Assembly (NCBI GenBank): GCA_020634035.1
Contig: JACKCM010000006.1
Coordinates: forward strand, 186,001 to 250,000
Direction of reading: 5' to 3'
DNA length: 64,000 nt
Source of the DNA: Candidatus Obscuribacterales bacterium
GTDB taxonomy: Bacteria; Cyanobacteriota; Vampirovibrionia; Obscuribacterales; Obscuribacteraceae
Shown: piece after piece, positions 52,232 to 60,691 of the stretch
Layout: every line of letters starts with the position of its first letter
Position numbering within the stretch: the stretch's first letter is position 1
Notes under the pieces: model-generated
What the model saw: only the letters and a program-made list of their open reading frames with translations
Databases searched by the model: none
What the model was told of the DNA's origin: nothing
Translations under genes and position numbers: made by a program

Positions 52232-53086
52232 TCAGGAAAGCGACAACGAAGCGTTATCCACCTGCATCTTCAAAGGAGGCAGATCTCCTGTCAGATAGCC
52301 TTCCAGACCGCCTTCCATCAAACGCTGCACATCCTGCAGAAAGCGAGCTGCCGGGGCTCCGTCGATGATACGGTGATCGAAATTGAGGGCGATGGTCATC
52401 ATCGGACGAATCTGGATTTCACCATCTCTTACGACTGCTCTGTCTTCGACGCTACCGATACCGAATATAGATGTGGTGACACAGGGCGGAATAAGAACTC
52501 TGGCACCATATTTGCCCAGGGTGCTCAAACCGAACGTGGCGCCCTGATACTTGAGACGAAAAGCAGGAAATTGCCGACCCATCATCAAAATGAACTGTCT
52601 AATCAGCCAGGGGAAGTTATTGAAACGATTCTGGACATTGAGTTGAGCCACTTCATCAAGATCTTTGGTGCCGTAGGCTTTGAGTTCTTCAGCGATTTGC
52701 TCCACCGGCTTGGTGTCGGCATCATCGATGGCGCCGAAGAAAACAGCCGCCTGGGAGCCAACGAAGCGCTCCACTGTGAAGCCGGCGACGATATTGCCCA
52801 GGGTAACCTGACGCCCCCAGGGCATTCTCAGGGTACGGCTCTCCGGATGGGCTCGCTGGGCTATGGCTATCGCTTTCAATAGAATAGCGGTGACGGTTAC
52901 TTTGGTACCGACACTCTTCAGACGCAGGCGAAGGTCTTCTGCCCAGGTCATATCGACATCACATAAAAGATATGTGGGCACGTTGCCCTTGTTCATCACC
53001 TCGATAAGGTCGAGGACGTTCCAGCGTGGACGCGGAAGTTTTGATATCGAATAGTTGAAGAGATTCTTGTTCGGCTCTGTTGACAT
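52232..53086 (-). CDS. stand-alone 2-oxoacid dehydrogenase E2-type acyltransferase
   Basis: The 284-residue protein consists of only the catalytic domain of E2 enzymes. It starts near the first core strand (PTYLLCDVDMTWAE) and holds the active-site motif LNFDHRIIDGAPAARFL with His near 239 and Asp near 243. No lipoyl domain and no E1-binding domain precede it, and no E1 or E3 gene is in the window. It may act as a free acyl-CoA transferase or use lipoyl domains from elsewhere. AGGGAAGA precedes the ATG. A 17-bp palindrome lies at its probable transcription start (53197-53213). Confidence 0.85.
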   Translation of the reverse strand: MSTEPNKNLFNYSISKLPRPRWNVLDLIEVMNKGNVPTYLLCDVDMTWAEDLRLRLKSVGTKVTVTAILLKAIAIAQRAHPESRTLRMPWGRQVTLGNIVAGFTVERFVGSQAAVFFGAIDDADTKPVEQIAEELKAYGTKDLDEVAQLNVQNRFNNFPWLIRQFILMMGRQFPAFRLKYQGATFGLSTLGKYGARVLIPPCVTTSIFGIGSVEDRAVVRDGEIQIRPMMTIALNFDHRIIDGAPAARFLQDVQRLMEGGLEGYLTGDLPPLKMQVDNASLSLS

Positions 53087-53196
53087 TTTTTCTTCCCTAA
53101 CCTACTTAACCCACAATATTGCGTACTTGCTTTAATCTAGTACCTTATTAGCATCATTCGATGCCGGAGACGTCAATGAACTTACCAGTCTATGGA

Positions 53197-53221
53197 AATA
53201 GTAGACTACTATTCTATTATA
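53197..53221 (-). promoter_or_regulatory. promoter -10 with overlapping palindromic operator for the E2-type gene
   Basis: On the minus strand TATAAT (53221-53216) is followed at once by the palindrome AATAGTAG-T-CTACTATT (53213-53197), perfect 8-bp arms around one base, where the transcript should begin. This fits a repressor site. A related 17-base sequence, sharing 11 contiguous bases (ATAGTAGTCTA), lies at 58924-58940 before another regulator gene. The remaining 330 bases between the E2 and pseudopilin-like genes show nothing else I can identify. Confidence 0.5.
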
Positions 53222-53416
53222 TGATTATCAAGAGGATCTAGTGAAGGGCAAAAAGAAAATAGCTCTTATATTTCCCAAATGATAAGCTGACTGCGTCCTT
53301 ATGCGTAACTGAAATAGACGCAATTTTAGGCTTAATGTTGCAAAGCTAGAAGAAAAAAATTCAGATAAGCCAGGATGAAGGTAGCTGAGGAATCCCGAAT
53401 TTACAGGAGCCCAGCC

Positions 53417-54343
53417 ATGAGTACACCACCCCCTGCCAAATTCTTGATCAAGCTCCTGATTGCCGGGCTGACAGTCGGCATAATCCCTTTTGGGGCGGCA
53501 TATGCCCAGAGAGCCCAGTCCTTCGACCAGGTCCTGGAGAGAAGCTACATAAAAACCGACCGGGACAGAGAAGACCACACCGTTCTCAATATGAGAAAAA
53601 CCCTGAAAGCAGCCGAGAACTATGCAAGCCACAACCAGGGCAGATATCCCTTTAAACTCGATGAAGCCTTCAAAAGCTACTTTCCTCTGGGAAATTGTGA
53701 CGGCAAGACCTATTCCACCTTTACCATCCCCTACAACCCCTTCAGCAAAAAACCTGCCTGGCCCATCGTCCGTGAGGGCACAGGCTTTTCAGCATCCTCT
53801 TCCGGAGACCCCGGCGCCGTAGAGTACCTGGCGGACAAAGACAAAAACAGTTACAAAATCAGGGCCAGGGGCAAAAACGGCAAGTGGCTGAAACAAAAGA
53901 ACGGCAATATCCTGGAATTCTCCGCCAGCGCCCTTCAGCTCAGCCTGGCCAATGCCAGAACCGTTCAGTGGGCGGCAGAGAGATATCGCGAAAAATTGAA
54001 ACGCTATCCAATAGGCATGACCCGCAGCTTCAAATGCTTTTTTCCCGGCGGAGATCCTGCAAAGGGAATTGCAGGCCGCCCCCTGCCTAATCCATATGAA
54101 ACCAAAACCATAGCTTCATTTCCTCTGACCGGCAAATTGAAGAGTCTCAGCGCCGCCCGACAGGCAAAGCCCACCGGCCTATATAGAGGAGCCATAGAGT
54201 ACAGCTGCCTGGACAAGGGCAAGAACTATGCCATTAGAATTGGTGGCAAAAACAACTATGCCTTATCTGGAATTCATGGTAAAAACAGCACCCTTGTACT
54301 GGCTCGTGATGGTGACGGCAGCGGGCATGAGCTGCAATTTTAA
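53417..54343 (+). CDS. exported protein with duplicated pseudopilin-like domain
   Basis: From ATG 53417, preceded by AGGAG at seven bases, the product has 308 residues (a GTG/ATG frame extension to 53375 is not needed). A signal peptide or anchor covers about 8-31 (ending near AAYAQ). The mature part contains two copies of one domain: NMRKTLKAAENYASHNQGRY...FKSYFP, and later NARTVQWAAERYREKLKRYP...FKCFFPGG. Each is followed by a GAVEY- or GAIEY-type strand. The units resemble the C-terminal half of type II secretion/Obscuribacter-type pseudopilins without the prepilin cleavage motif. Function unknown. Confidence 0.65.
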   Translation: MSTPPPAKFLIKLLIAGLTVGIIPFGAAYAQRAQSFDQVLERSYIKTDRDREDHTVLNMRKTLKAAENYASHNQGRYPFKLDEAFKSYFPLGNCDGKTYSTFTIPYNPFSKKPAWPIVREGTGFSASSSGDPGAVEYLADKDKNSYKIRARGKNGKWLKQKNGNILEFSASALQLSLANARTVQWAAERYREKLKRYPIGMTRSFKCFFPGGDPAKGIAGRPLPNPYETKTIASFPLTGKLKSLSAARQAKPTGLYRGAIEYSCLDKGKNYAIRIGGKNNYALSGIHGKNSTLVLARDGDGSGHELQF

Positions 54344-54365
54344 GTAATAGAAACAAAAAAGGGAT

Positions 54366-54394
54366 AAGACGGGTGGATGGGGTCACCCGTCTTT
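54366..54394 (+). terminator. rho-independent-type hairpin
   Basis: AAGACGGGTG (54366-54375) pairs perfectly with CACCCGTCTT (54384-54393) around an 8-base loop, 22 bases after the pseudopilin-like stop. A-rich bases precede and a short T run ends the stem, so it may work in both directions. The rest of the gap to 54549 shows nothing identifiable. Confidence 0.7.
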
Positions 54395-54549
54395 GATACC
54401 TGTTCCGATAGATTCACACGACGACCTTATCTGCTTGTTCGGAAATCTGACTTCATGACCTCAACTCAATGATATTCAGATAGCTCCGTTTAAATAGACT
54501 CGGTAAATGTCGCTGTCCTCCTTCCTGGTGCTGGCTAGACACCAGAATC

Positions 54550-57315
54550 TCAAACCGTGAACTGCCAGAAGGCACCACTTTTCCCTAATGCTCTCGTCAA
54601 AGCCGCCTGCGCTTCCGCACAAACCTGCTCATAGCCGAGATTAAGCTGTTTTCTCATCGCTCTCACACCGGTATAGCTAAAATTCGGCGCATCAAGAGCG
54701 GCTAACAAATTCGAATAGTTGAGCCTCAAAAACGAAGCCAATTTTGGGAGTTCGAAAGAGACCGGATGATCGGCAAGCGCCTGAATCAGCTGATCGTAAA
54801 CATACTCCAGTCTCTCTCTATCAGGGCTTTGTCCGGCTTCTATAGCATCCCAACTCGATTGCCACTCTAAGAAGAATTGATCAATTGAGATGATCACTCT
54901 CTCAAGAGGCATAGTCAATCTGCCGGCACCACTGCGGGCGGCGCTATCATAGAGATGAGCCAGGGAACCCAAGGCTCCGGATTTGAGCGATGCAGAGCTT
55001 GACGAAGGCGACAGTAGGTCGTATTCCCCGGTTTCGGCCATGGCGGCCTCTAGTGGCTGAGACTCCTTCTTTTGAACCTGCTCCATCGAGGGCGGAGCAC
55101 CAAAGCTATAGAACTGACCGCCGGTCTCCATTCCGGAAGGAGCACCAAAGCCTGCATCACCAAACACTCCATCCATATCGGCAGCCCCCCAGGCGGCACT
55201 GCCATAAGCACTACCGCTAGCAGTTCCATAAGATCCACCTGTTGGTGGTGCGCCCCAGCCGCCACTGCAAGATGGCATGGCTGGACCACCCCAGCTGCCA
55301 CTGCTGCTGCCGGTAATCTGCATTTGACCGGGCGCAGGAGCAGCACCCCAACCGGACGGCATATGCACCGGCTGACTCATCTGACGACTGCCAAGAGACG
55401 AAGTATCGATTTGCTCTTCATCAATTACAGAGAAAGCGGTAAAGCGACACAAAATAGAATGTTCTACAGATAGCGCCACTATGGCGTTTTGAATCTCCTC
55501 TCGATCTCCTGTGCCGGAGCGGAACTCATCTTCGAGATCACTAATCACCCGACGGGCCCATAGCCTTGATATCGCCTCGGTTTTAGCAGACTCGAGATCC
55601 ACTTCTGATTTGTACTGGCTGCCATCGGCGAAAAGTCCGCTAATCTCTATTCGCGGTTTGCCGCCGCCCGTTTTTTCGTATTGAAAGAAGATATCGGCAC
55701 AGCGTCCGCTGAATAAATCAGGAACCATCCTCGGTGCTATTGTAGATTGCTCGATGCGACAGTTGATTCCTTCCAGCTTTATCTCTTGAATCAAAGGCTG
55801 ACCGATGTTGCATGCGATTCGACGCATAGTAGATTCGAGCTCGTCTCCTGGATTGACGAAAGCCGAGGTTCCGCCGGACAGGCGTGCCAGCCGCTCTAAG
55901 AAGCCATAGTTGACGGCGCTATCAATACCGACAGTAAAGACCCGGATATTAGATACCTTTTGCTGGACCAATTTAAGCACATCGGATTCATCTCCAATAT
56001 GGCCATCGGTAATAAGCACCACAATCGGGTCTTTGCAATCTTCGAGCTTTTCGAATCGATCACAAGATGCTATCAGCGCTCGTCCAATCTCTGTGCCTCC
56101 CTGGGCATCCACGGTGGTCAAAAAGTCGAGACCGGCACTGACCGCCTCTTCGGTGGCGCGGCACATCTTCGCTTTTTCCTCAAACAGAGCCGGCTCGGAG
56201 AACCAGTCGTTTTCATGATCAAAGGCGTTGATGGCAAAACGATCCCGGGGTCCAAGAGAAGAGAGCAAGAATTTGCAAGCACGCTTGGCGGAGATCATCT
56301 TCTCTCCATGCATAGAGCCTGAGCGATCCAAAAGAAAGACCAGATCGCGACCGGTCTCGAGGACTTTCTCTTGCACCGGGGGCAGTATCGATAGCATACC
56401 GCTATAACGACCCTTCTGCCCTGTCCGGTGGGAGAGAAACTGCGAGGTTAAAACTCTGTCGGCGTGCTGCCAGCGCAGAACGAAGTCCCGATTCATCAGT
56501 TCATTTTTGCGGGCGAGACATATCTTTGTTCCGGTTGTCCCAGTTTTATCGAAAGAAGATCGAGTGGCGTATTGAGAGCAGGCCAGGTCGTTGAGACCAA
56601 GACCTAGAGCTGATCTTCCCCGGGAGCTGTTTTTCGGGGCAGCAATCTTCACGCAGACATTGAGGTCGACTTCCGGATCAAAGCTGTCAACCAGTCTGGG
56701 AGGGCTTATTCGTGAAGCGTCGGAGACTCTGTCCGTATCCAGTAGGACACCGTTGCCGACCTGCTCTCTCGCCACAGGCTCTCCGGGAGTATACTTCGGT
56801 GCCACCACCAGCGGCAGCCGAATCTCGGTAGAGCCATCTTCATAAAAAGTGAGGGCTTCGGAATATTTGATCTCGATAGAGACCTCCTCTTCCGGTGGGA
56901 TATTGCCCACACTTACTGTAAAAATCTCATCGCGTTCCTGTTCCATCAGACAGGCTCTCTGTCCGTTCTCGATAGCGAGACGATAGTTCTCTCTGGCCTG
57001 GGAACGCTCTTCTACTTTCCCTTTGATAACACGCTCGCCGACTTTCATCTCTACGGAATAAACCGAAGCGCTCGCCGCCACAGGAAAGGTATAAACAGCT
57101 TCCAGATTTTCAGGAAAAGAATTGACAAATCGCTGGGTGATGGTGACATCCGCCACTCTGCCCACGACCGTTGCATCGATATCTACTCCGGCTAAAGGCA
57201 GTTTGACTTTCTTGTCATTGCGCTCTGCCACCACTTCGCCGACCGAGCGACGTTTGCCGTAATAGAGCTTGTTCAAAAGCTTGATTACATCATCCGAAGT
57301 CCTCTTCTCTTCCAT
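54550..57315 (-). CDS. VIT- and VWA-domain protein
   Basis: The 921-residue protein has a VIT domain (about 25-155: DATVVGRVADVTITQRF, VEERSQARENY) and a VWA domain (about 320-500). The full MIDAS set is present: LLDRSGSMHG near 329, GGTEIGRAL and VLITDGHIGDE. A strand-rich part (500-610) follows, then a Gly/Ser/Pro-rich linker (about 640-740) and a helical C-terminus. The layout is that of inter-alpha-trypsin-inhibitor-like bacterial proteins. There is no signal peptide, so it is predicted cytosolic. AGGAGG precedes the ATG, and the start lies inside the MerR-like gene (26-base overlap). Confidence 0.88.
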   Translation of the reverse strand: MEEKRTSDDVIKLLNKLYYGKRRSVGEVVAERNDKKVKLPLAGVDIDATVVGRVADVTITQRFVNSFPENLEAVYTFPVAASASVYSVEMKVGERVIKGKVEERSQARENYRLAIENGQRACLMEQERDEIFTVSVGNIPPEEEVSIEIKYSEALTFYEDGSTEIRLPLVVAPKYTPGEPVAREQVGNGVLLDTDRVSDASRISPPRLVDSFDPEVDLNVCVKIAAPKNSSRGRSALGLGLNDLACSQYATRSSFDKTGTTGTKICLARKNELMNRDFVLRWQHADRVLTSQFLSHRTGQKGRYSGMLSILPPVQEKVLETGRDLVFLLDRSGSMHGEKMISAKRACKFLLSSLGPRDRFAINAFDHENDWFSEPALFEEKAKMCRATEEAVSAGLDFLTTVDAQGGTEIGRALIASCDRFEKLEDCKDPIVVLITDGHIGDESDVLKLVQQKVSNIRVFTVGIDSAVNYGFLERLARLSGGTSAFVNPGDELESTMRRIACNIGQPLIQEIKLEGINCRIEQSTIAPRMVPDLFSGRCADIFFQYEKTGGGKPRIEISGLFADGSQYKSEVDLESAKTEAISRLWARRVISDLEDEFRSGTGDREEIQNAIVALSVEHSILCRFTAFSVIDEEQIDTSSLGSRQMSQPVHMPSGWGAAPAPGQMQITGSSSGSWGGPAMPSCSGGWGAPPTGGSYGTASGSAYGSAAWGAADMDGVFGDAGFGAPSGMETGGQFYSFGAPPSMEQVQKKESQPLEAAMAETGEYDLLSPSSSSASLKSGALGSLAHLYDSAARSGAGRLTMPLERVIISIDQFFLEWQSSWDAIEAGQSPDRERLEYVYDQLIQALADHPVSFELPKLASFLRLNYSNLLAALDAPNFSYTGVRAMRKQLNLGYEQVCAEAQAALTRALGKSGAFWQFTV

Positions 57316-57883
57316 CTAAATTACCTCCTGAGCCCGGCTCATAGGATGATGATTGCAGCGCTTCCAGCACCGCTCTCATTCTGTCTAAAATCTGTTCCGT
57401 ATCCGAATTAGGCTTCCATCCTTCTTCGACCAGGAGCCTCAGACCGGGCTCTATCACCAGTTCGCTCATGCGAGTAACATGGCTTATCTCTTTGAAGGAA
57501 TCTTTCTTTAGTAGCTTCGTTTTTACCCTGTTCGATTCCTGGACACTGGCGACCACATTCTCGAGTTCTTCGTCGGTGGAGCCGAATAACAGGGACTGTA
57601 TTTCGGAAAGAGGCAGTGAAACGCTTTGAAGAGCCTTGATAGCAAGTATTTGCAGTACATGTCTTTCACCATATCTGGCCTGACGCCCTTCGATAGAAGG
57701 CCGGTCAAGCAAGCCCAGAGAAGTGTAATACCGAATTGTGCGCCGGTCGGGCGCAGAAGATACCCGGTTGTCCTGCTGGGTGTTCAGCCCTCTCTCTTCA
57801 AGGAGCTGAGCTACTCGCTCGGACAACTCATCTATCGTGTAACTCGTCGCGCGTTCCGCAACCATAACAGTATTCTGCCTCAT
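57290..57883 (-). CDS. MerR-family-like transcriptional regulator
   Basis: From ATG 57883 the product has 197 residues; ATG 58006 and 57865 are other possible starts, and the residues before 57883 look non-homologous. The MerR HTH features are DRRTIRYYTSLGLLDRPSIEG and YGERHVLQILAIKALQSVSLPLSEIQ. A C-terminal helical part of about 80 residues lacks metal-binding cysteines, so the signal is not a thiol-bound metal. The gene overlaps the VIT/VWA gene by 26 bases and should be co-translated with it. CTGTAA repeats upstream (58011-58065) may be its own operator. Confidence 0.82.
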   Translation of the reverse strand: MRQNTVMVAERATSYTIDELSERVAQLLEERGLNTQQDNRVSSAPDRRTIRYYTSLGLLDRPSIEGRQARYGERHVLQILAIKALQSVSLPLSEIQSLLFGSTDEELENVVASVQESNRVKTKLLKKDSFKEISHVTRMSELVIEPGLRLLVEEGWKPNSDTEQILDRMRAVLEALQSSSYEPGSGGNLDGREEDFG

Positions 57884-58010
57884 TACTGGAATGCTGTCAA
57901 GATACTGCAAACTTATACAGAAATCAAGCCCGAAATCCATAAACCCTCTATTATTGCAAGTTTCAAGCTTTCTGGCGCCGATAATGGAGATATGCATCGT
58001 ATACAATACG

Positions 58011-58065
58011 TTACAGTTTTACAGCAATCTATGCGATTACAGCAATCCTCAATCATTACTGTAAT
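58011..58065 (-). promoter_or_regulatory. CTGTAA repeats and palindrome upstream of the MerR-like gene
   Basis: On the minus strand CTGTAA occurs three times (plus-strand TTACAG at 58011, 58019 and 58037). The 11-bp palindrome ATTACTGTAAT, with 5-bp arms, lies at 58055-58065. The element TTACAGCAATC occurs twice in full. The sites sit between 128 and 182 bases before the preferred MerR start, where its promoter should be, so autoregulation is likely. The other half of this gap, to 58208, holds no gene. Confidence 0.45.
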
Positions 58066-58208
58066 CCAAATAAGCCGAGCGATACCAGGGACAAAGCAGC
58101 CAGCAAGAGCACTTCAAAGAAGAAACAAAAGTCAGGGCCGCCTGAACAAACACGATGACAGCAAATCAACTTACTGTCACTGTCATAATCAGCCTAAGAA
58201 TTGATCAC

Positions 58209-58880
58209 TCAGCCTTCGAGCTTATAACCCACACCGTGGACATTCCGTATAAGAGAAGGCTCCCCTTTGGTATCTATTTTGCTGCGTAGCTTCTTGACGC
58301 TGGTTCTGATTGTCTCGGGAGACTTATCAGAATCAGCCGTCCAGACCCGGTCTAATAAAGCTTCAGCGCTGAAGACCTGTCCTTTGTGCCGCATCAGAAA
58401 CTCTAAAAGAGCAAACTCCATCCGGGGCAGGTGAATGTCCTTGCCCTCTTTGGTAACGGAATGAGAGCCGATATCCAGAGCGATATTGCCTGCTTTCAAG
58501 ACTTCACCGGCAAAATCTTTGGGACGGCGCAAAAGGGCCCTTATCCTTGCCGACAATTCCTTGAGATGAAAAGGTTTAGTCAGATAATCATCGGCACCGG
58601 CGTCGAAACCGAGCTCTTTATCAGGCACAGTCCCTCTTCCGGTCAATATCAAAATCGGAGTCTCGCCACCTTGCTGACGAAAGTTCTTGCAGACCTCGAT
58701 ACCGTCCATCTTCGGCAGGGTCAGATCCATGATGATCACATCATATTTATAGGACTTCATCATATCGAGGGCATCGGTGCCGGTCTCGACCCATTCGACA
58801 AGATAATGCTCGAACTCTAGCCATTCACGAACGGTGCCGGCTAAGTTGCGATCATCTTCAACCAGGAGTACTTTTGCCAT
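58209..58880 (-). CDS. OmpR-family response regulator
   Basis: The 223-residue protein has a receiver domain with D9-D10, phospho-acceptor Asp52 (VIIMDLTLPKMDG) and Lys in LTKPFHL, and a winged-helix domain (about 128-222: LPRMEFALLEFL, RTSVKKLRSKI, RNVHGVGYKL). It closely resembles the regulator at 3880-4554 in length and order, and the two are probably paralogues. A histidine kinase gene lies divergent, 194 bases away, an uncommon arrangement for a cognate pair. The gap contains a sequence sharing 11 bases with the E2-gene operator (58924-58940). Confidence 0.93.
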   Translation of the reverse strand: MAKVLLVEDDRNLAGTVREWLEFEHYLVEWVETGTDALDMMKSYKYDVIIMDLTLPKMDGIEVCKNFRQQGGETPILILTGRGTVPDKELGFDAGADDYLTKPFHLKELSARIRALLRRPKDFAGEVLKAGNIALDIGSHSVTKEGKDIHLPRMEFALLEFLMRHKGQVFSAEALLDRVWTADSDKSPETIRTSVKKLRSKIDTKGEPSLIRNVHGVGYKLEG

Positions 58881-58923
58881 CTAGTAATAGATTTCGTTTT
58901 GAAGGTGAATGGTAGAGACTTAC

Positions 58924-58940
58924 AATAGACTACTATAACC
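58924..58940 (-). promoter_or_regulatory. site resembling the E2-gene operator
   Basis: The minus strand carries ATAGTAGTCTA and flanks matching the palindrome at 53197-53213 at about 13 of 17 positions. It lies 44-60 bases before the regulator's ATG, overlapping the expected promoter. The right arm is degenerate here. A TTGACA (58959-58964) for the divergent kinase gene lies just beyond, with no clear -10. Confidence 0.35.
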
Positions 58941-59074
58941 AGTAACCAAGTAATATCCTTGACACTAAATATTCTTCCCATCTTACAGCATTTTTTTTTG
59001 CCTTTTAAACCCCGGCACAAGCTCTAAGACCATCCAGGAATTTATCACCAGAAAATCGCCTATTAAAATCTCCC

Positions 59075-60544
59075 ATGAAAATCTCTACTAAAGGAATAAT
59101 CCTGGTCTCGATTCCGGTGGTCTTCGAACTTCTCTTCGTCACCTTCCTGATTCTCATGCTCCAGCAGGCAGAATCTGATCTGCGTAGAGAGATAACCTCT
59201 AAAGAGATCATCTACAACACCGGTGTTTTCGGGCGCAACGTGGCCGAGGGTGCCACCGTGGTAGCGGCCTACACCACCACCCACAGCGACTATTTTCGCG
59301 AAAAATACGAGAACAATCGCAAAGGCATCCACAGCCAGTTGCGAATTCTAAAGTCCTTGATGACCAAAGCGAATAAAGCCGATCAGCTGGAGCGCCTAAA
59401 GAAGCTTGAGATGACCACCAAGAAAGGCGAGGCGATTCTGGATAAAATCGTCAAAACCACCGACAGCACCATCGAAGGAAAGTCCTCGGGATTCGCTTTT
59501 TCCGGACCGCTTGCCATCGTCACCTCAAAAAAGCTGATTGACGAGGTGATGCGCAACGTTCAATCGATACTAGAAGAAGAAAAGATCCTGGCCGAGGCCT
59601 ATCTAAAAGCAGCGGCAAAATCGAGAGAACGACTGCAATACCTGATCATGGGCTTCGTCGTCTTCAACATCATTATCGCCATGGTACTCGCCAATTTCTT
59701 CTCCCGCAGTATTACCGCGAGAATAAAATCAGTTATCGACAATACATATAAGGTTCCGAAAGGCGAGGCTCTAACGCCGCCTATAGGAGGCTCCGATGAA
59801 ATCGCCGAATTAGACCAGCAATTTCACGACATGGTCGACGAGCTCTACAAAGCTCAGCAGATGAAACAGTATCTTCTCTCGATGGTCAGCCACGATCTGA
59901 GATCGCCACTAACATCGGTGCAGGGACTTCTGACCATGCTGGCGGCAGGAACTTTCGGAGAGATTTCGGAAAAAGCGAAAAAACGGGTCGAAACAGCCGA
60001 AGTCGAGGTCAAGCGCCTCATCGATATGACCAATGACCTTCTCGATGTAGAACGACTGGCCTCCGGCACCCTGCAGATGGAGATATCCTCCACCGACACC
60101 GACCAGATTATTGAAGCCACCATGGGCTCCATGACCGCCTTCGCCGAACAACACGGAATAATCCTGGCTCGCCAGGGAGAGAACATAGACTTTCAGGCGG
60201 ACGGAGACCGGCTTGTGCAGGTTATGGTGAATCTGGTATCAAATGCGGTTAAATTCTCCGAGCCCGAGACGACAATCACCCTCTGTGCGGCGATAGACGA
60301 GGCGGATCCCGAAAAAGTGCGGTTCTCTGTTATAGATCAGGGCAGGGGCATTCCCGAAACCCATATAGATAAGGTATTCGAAAAATTTCAGCAGGTAGAA
60401 GACTCGGACGCCAGTGTCAAAGGCGGCAAAGGTCTGGGCTTATCCATATGCAAATCCATAGTCGAAGCCCATGGCGGTCAAATAGGCGTGAACAGTGCCC
60501 AGGGTCAGGGCAGCACTTTCTGGTTCACGGTGCCAGGCTCATGA
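59075..60544 (+). CDS. membrane sensor histidine kinase (HAMP, HisKA, HATPase)
   Basis: The 489-residue protein has TM helices at about 8-28 and 188-210 flanking a helical exported domain. That domain is similar in style to CHASE3/four-helix sensors (TTHSDYFREKYENNRKGIH). A HAMP linker follows, then HisKA with His273 in SMVSHDLRSPLTSVQG and the ATPase domain with NLVSNAVKFSEPE, DQGRGIPE and GGKGLGLSICKSIVEAHGG. It has no PAS domain. It is divergent from the response regulator at 58209, its likely partner by position. No strong ribosome site is visible before ATG 59075. Confidence 0.92.
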   Translation: MKISTKGIILVSIPVVFELLFVTFLILMLQQAESDLRREITSKEIIYNTGVFGRNVAEGATVVAAYTTTHSDYFREKYENNRKGIHSQLRILKSLMTKANKADQLERLKKLEMTTKKGEAILDKIVKTTDSTIEGKSSGFAFSGPLAIVTSKKLIDEVMRNVQSILEEEKILAEAYLKAAAKSRERLQYLIMGFVVFNIIIAMVLANFFSRSITARIKSVIDNTYKVPKGEALTPPIGGSDEIAELDQQFHDMVDELYKAQQMKQYLLSMVSHDLRSPLTSVQGLLTMLAAGTFGEISEKAKKRVETAEVEVKRLIDMTNDLLDVERLASGTLQMEISSTDTDQIIEATMGSMTAFAEQHGIILARQGENIDFQADGDRLVQVMVNLVSNAVKFSEPETTITLCAAIDEADPEKVRFSVIDQGRGIPETHIDKVFEKFQQVEDSDASVKGGKGLGLSICKSIVEAHGGQIGVNSAQGQGSTFWFTVPGS

Positions 60545-60691
60545 TTTGCGCTCCAGAGGCAATTTAATCTTAGCCCTGCAATGAGGTACCAAAAGGTCAC
60601 ACTTGACGCGTAAATTAATAGCATCGAGATTGCAGCATTTCCTCTGAATGCCCCCCAAGCCCTTATTCGTTACTTTAGAGGTCTAAGACAT

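Noticed and set aside
57884..58006. 41-residue N-terminal extension of the MerR-like protein
   Set aside because: The extension shows no homology-like pattern, and the promoter repeats at 58011-58065 would leave almost no leader.
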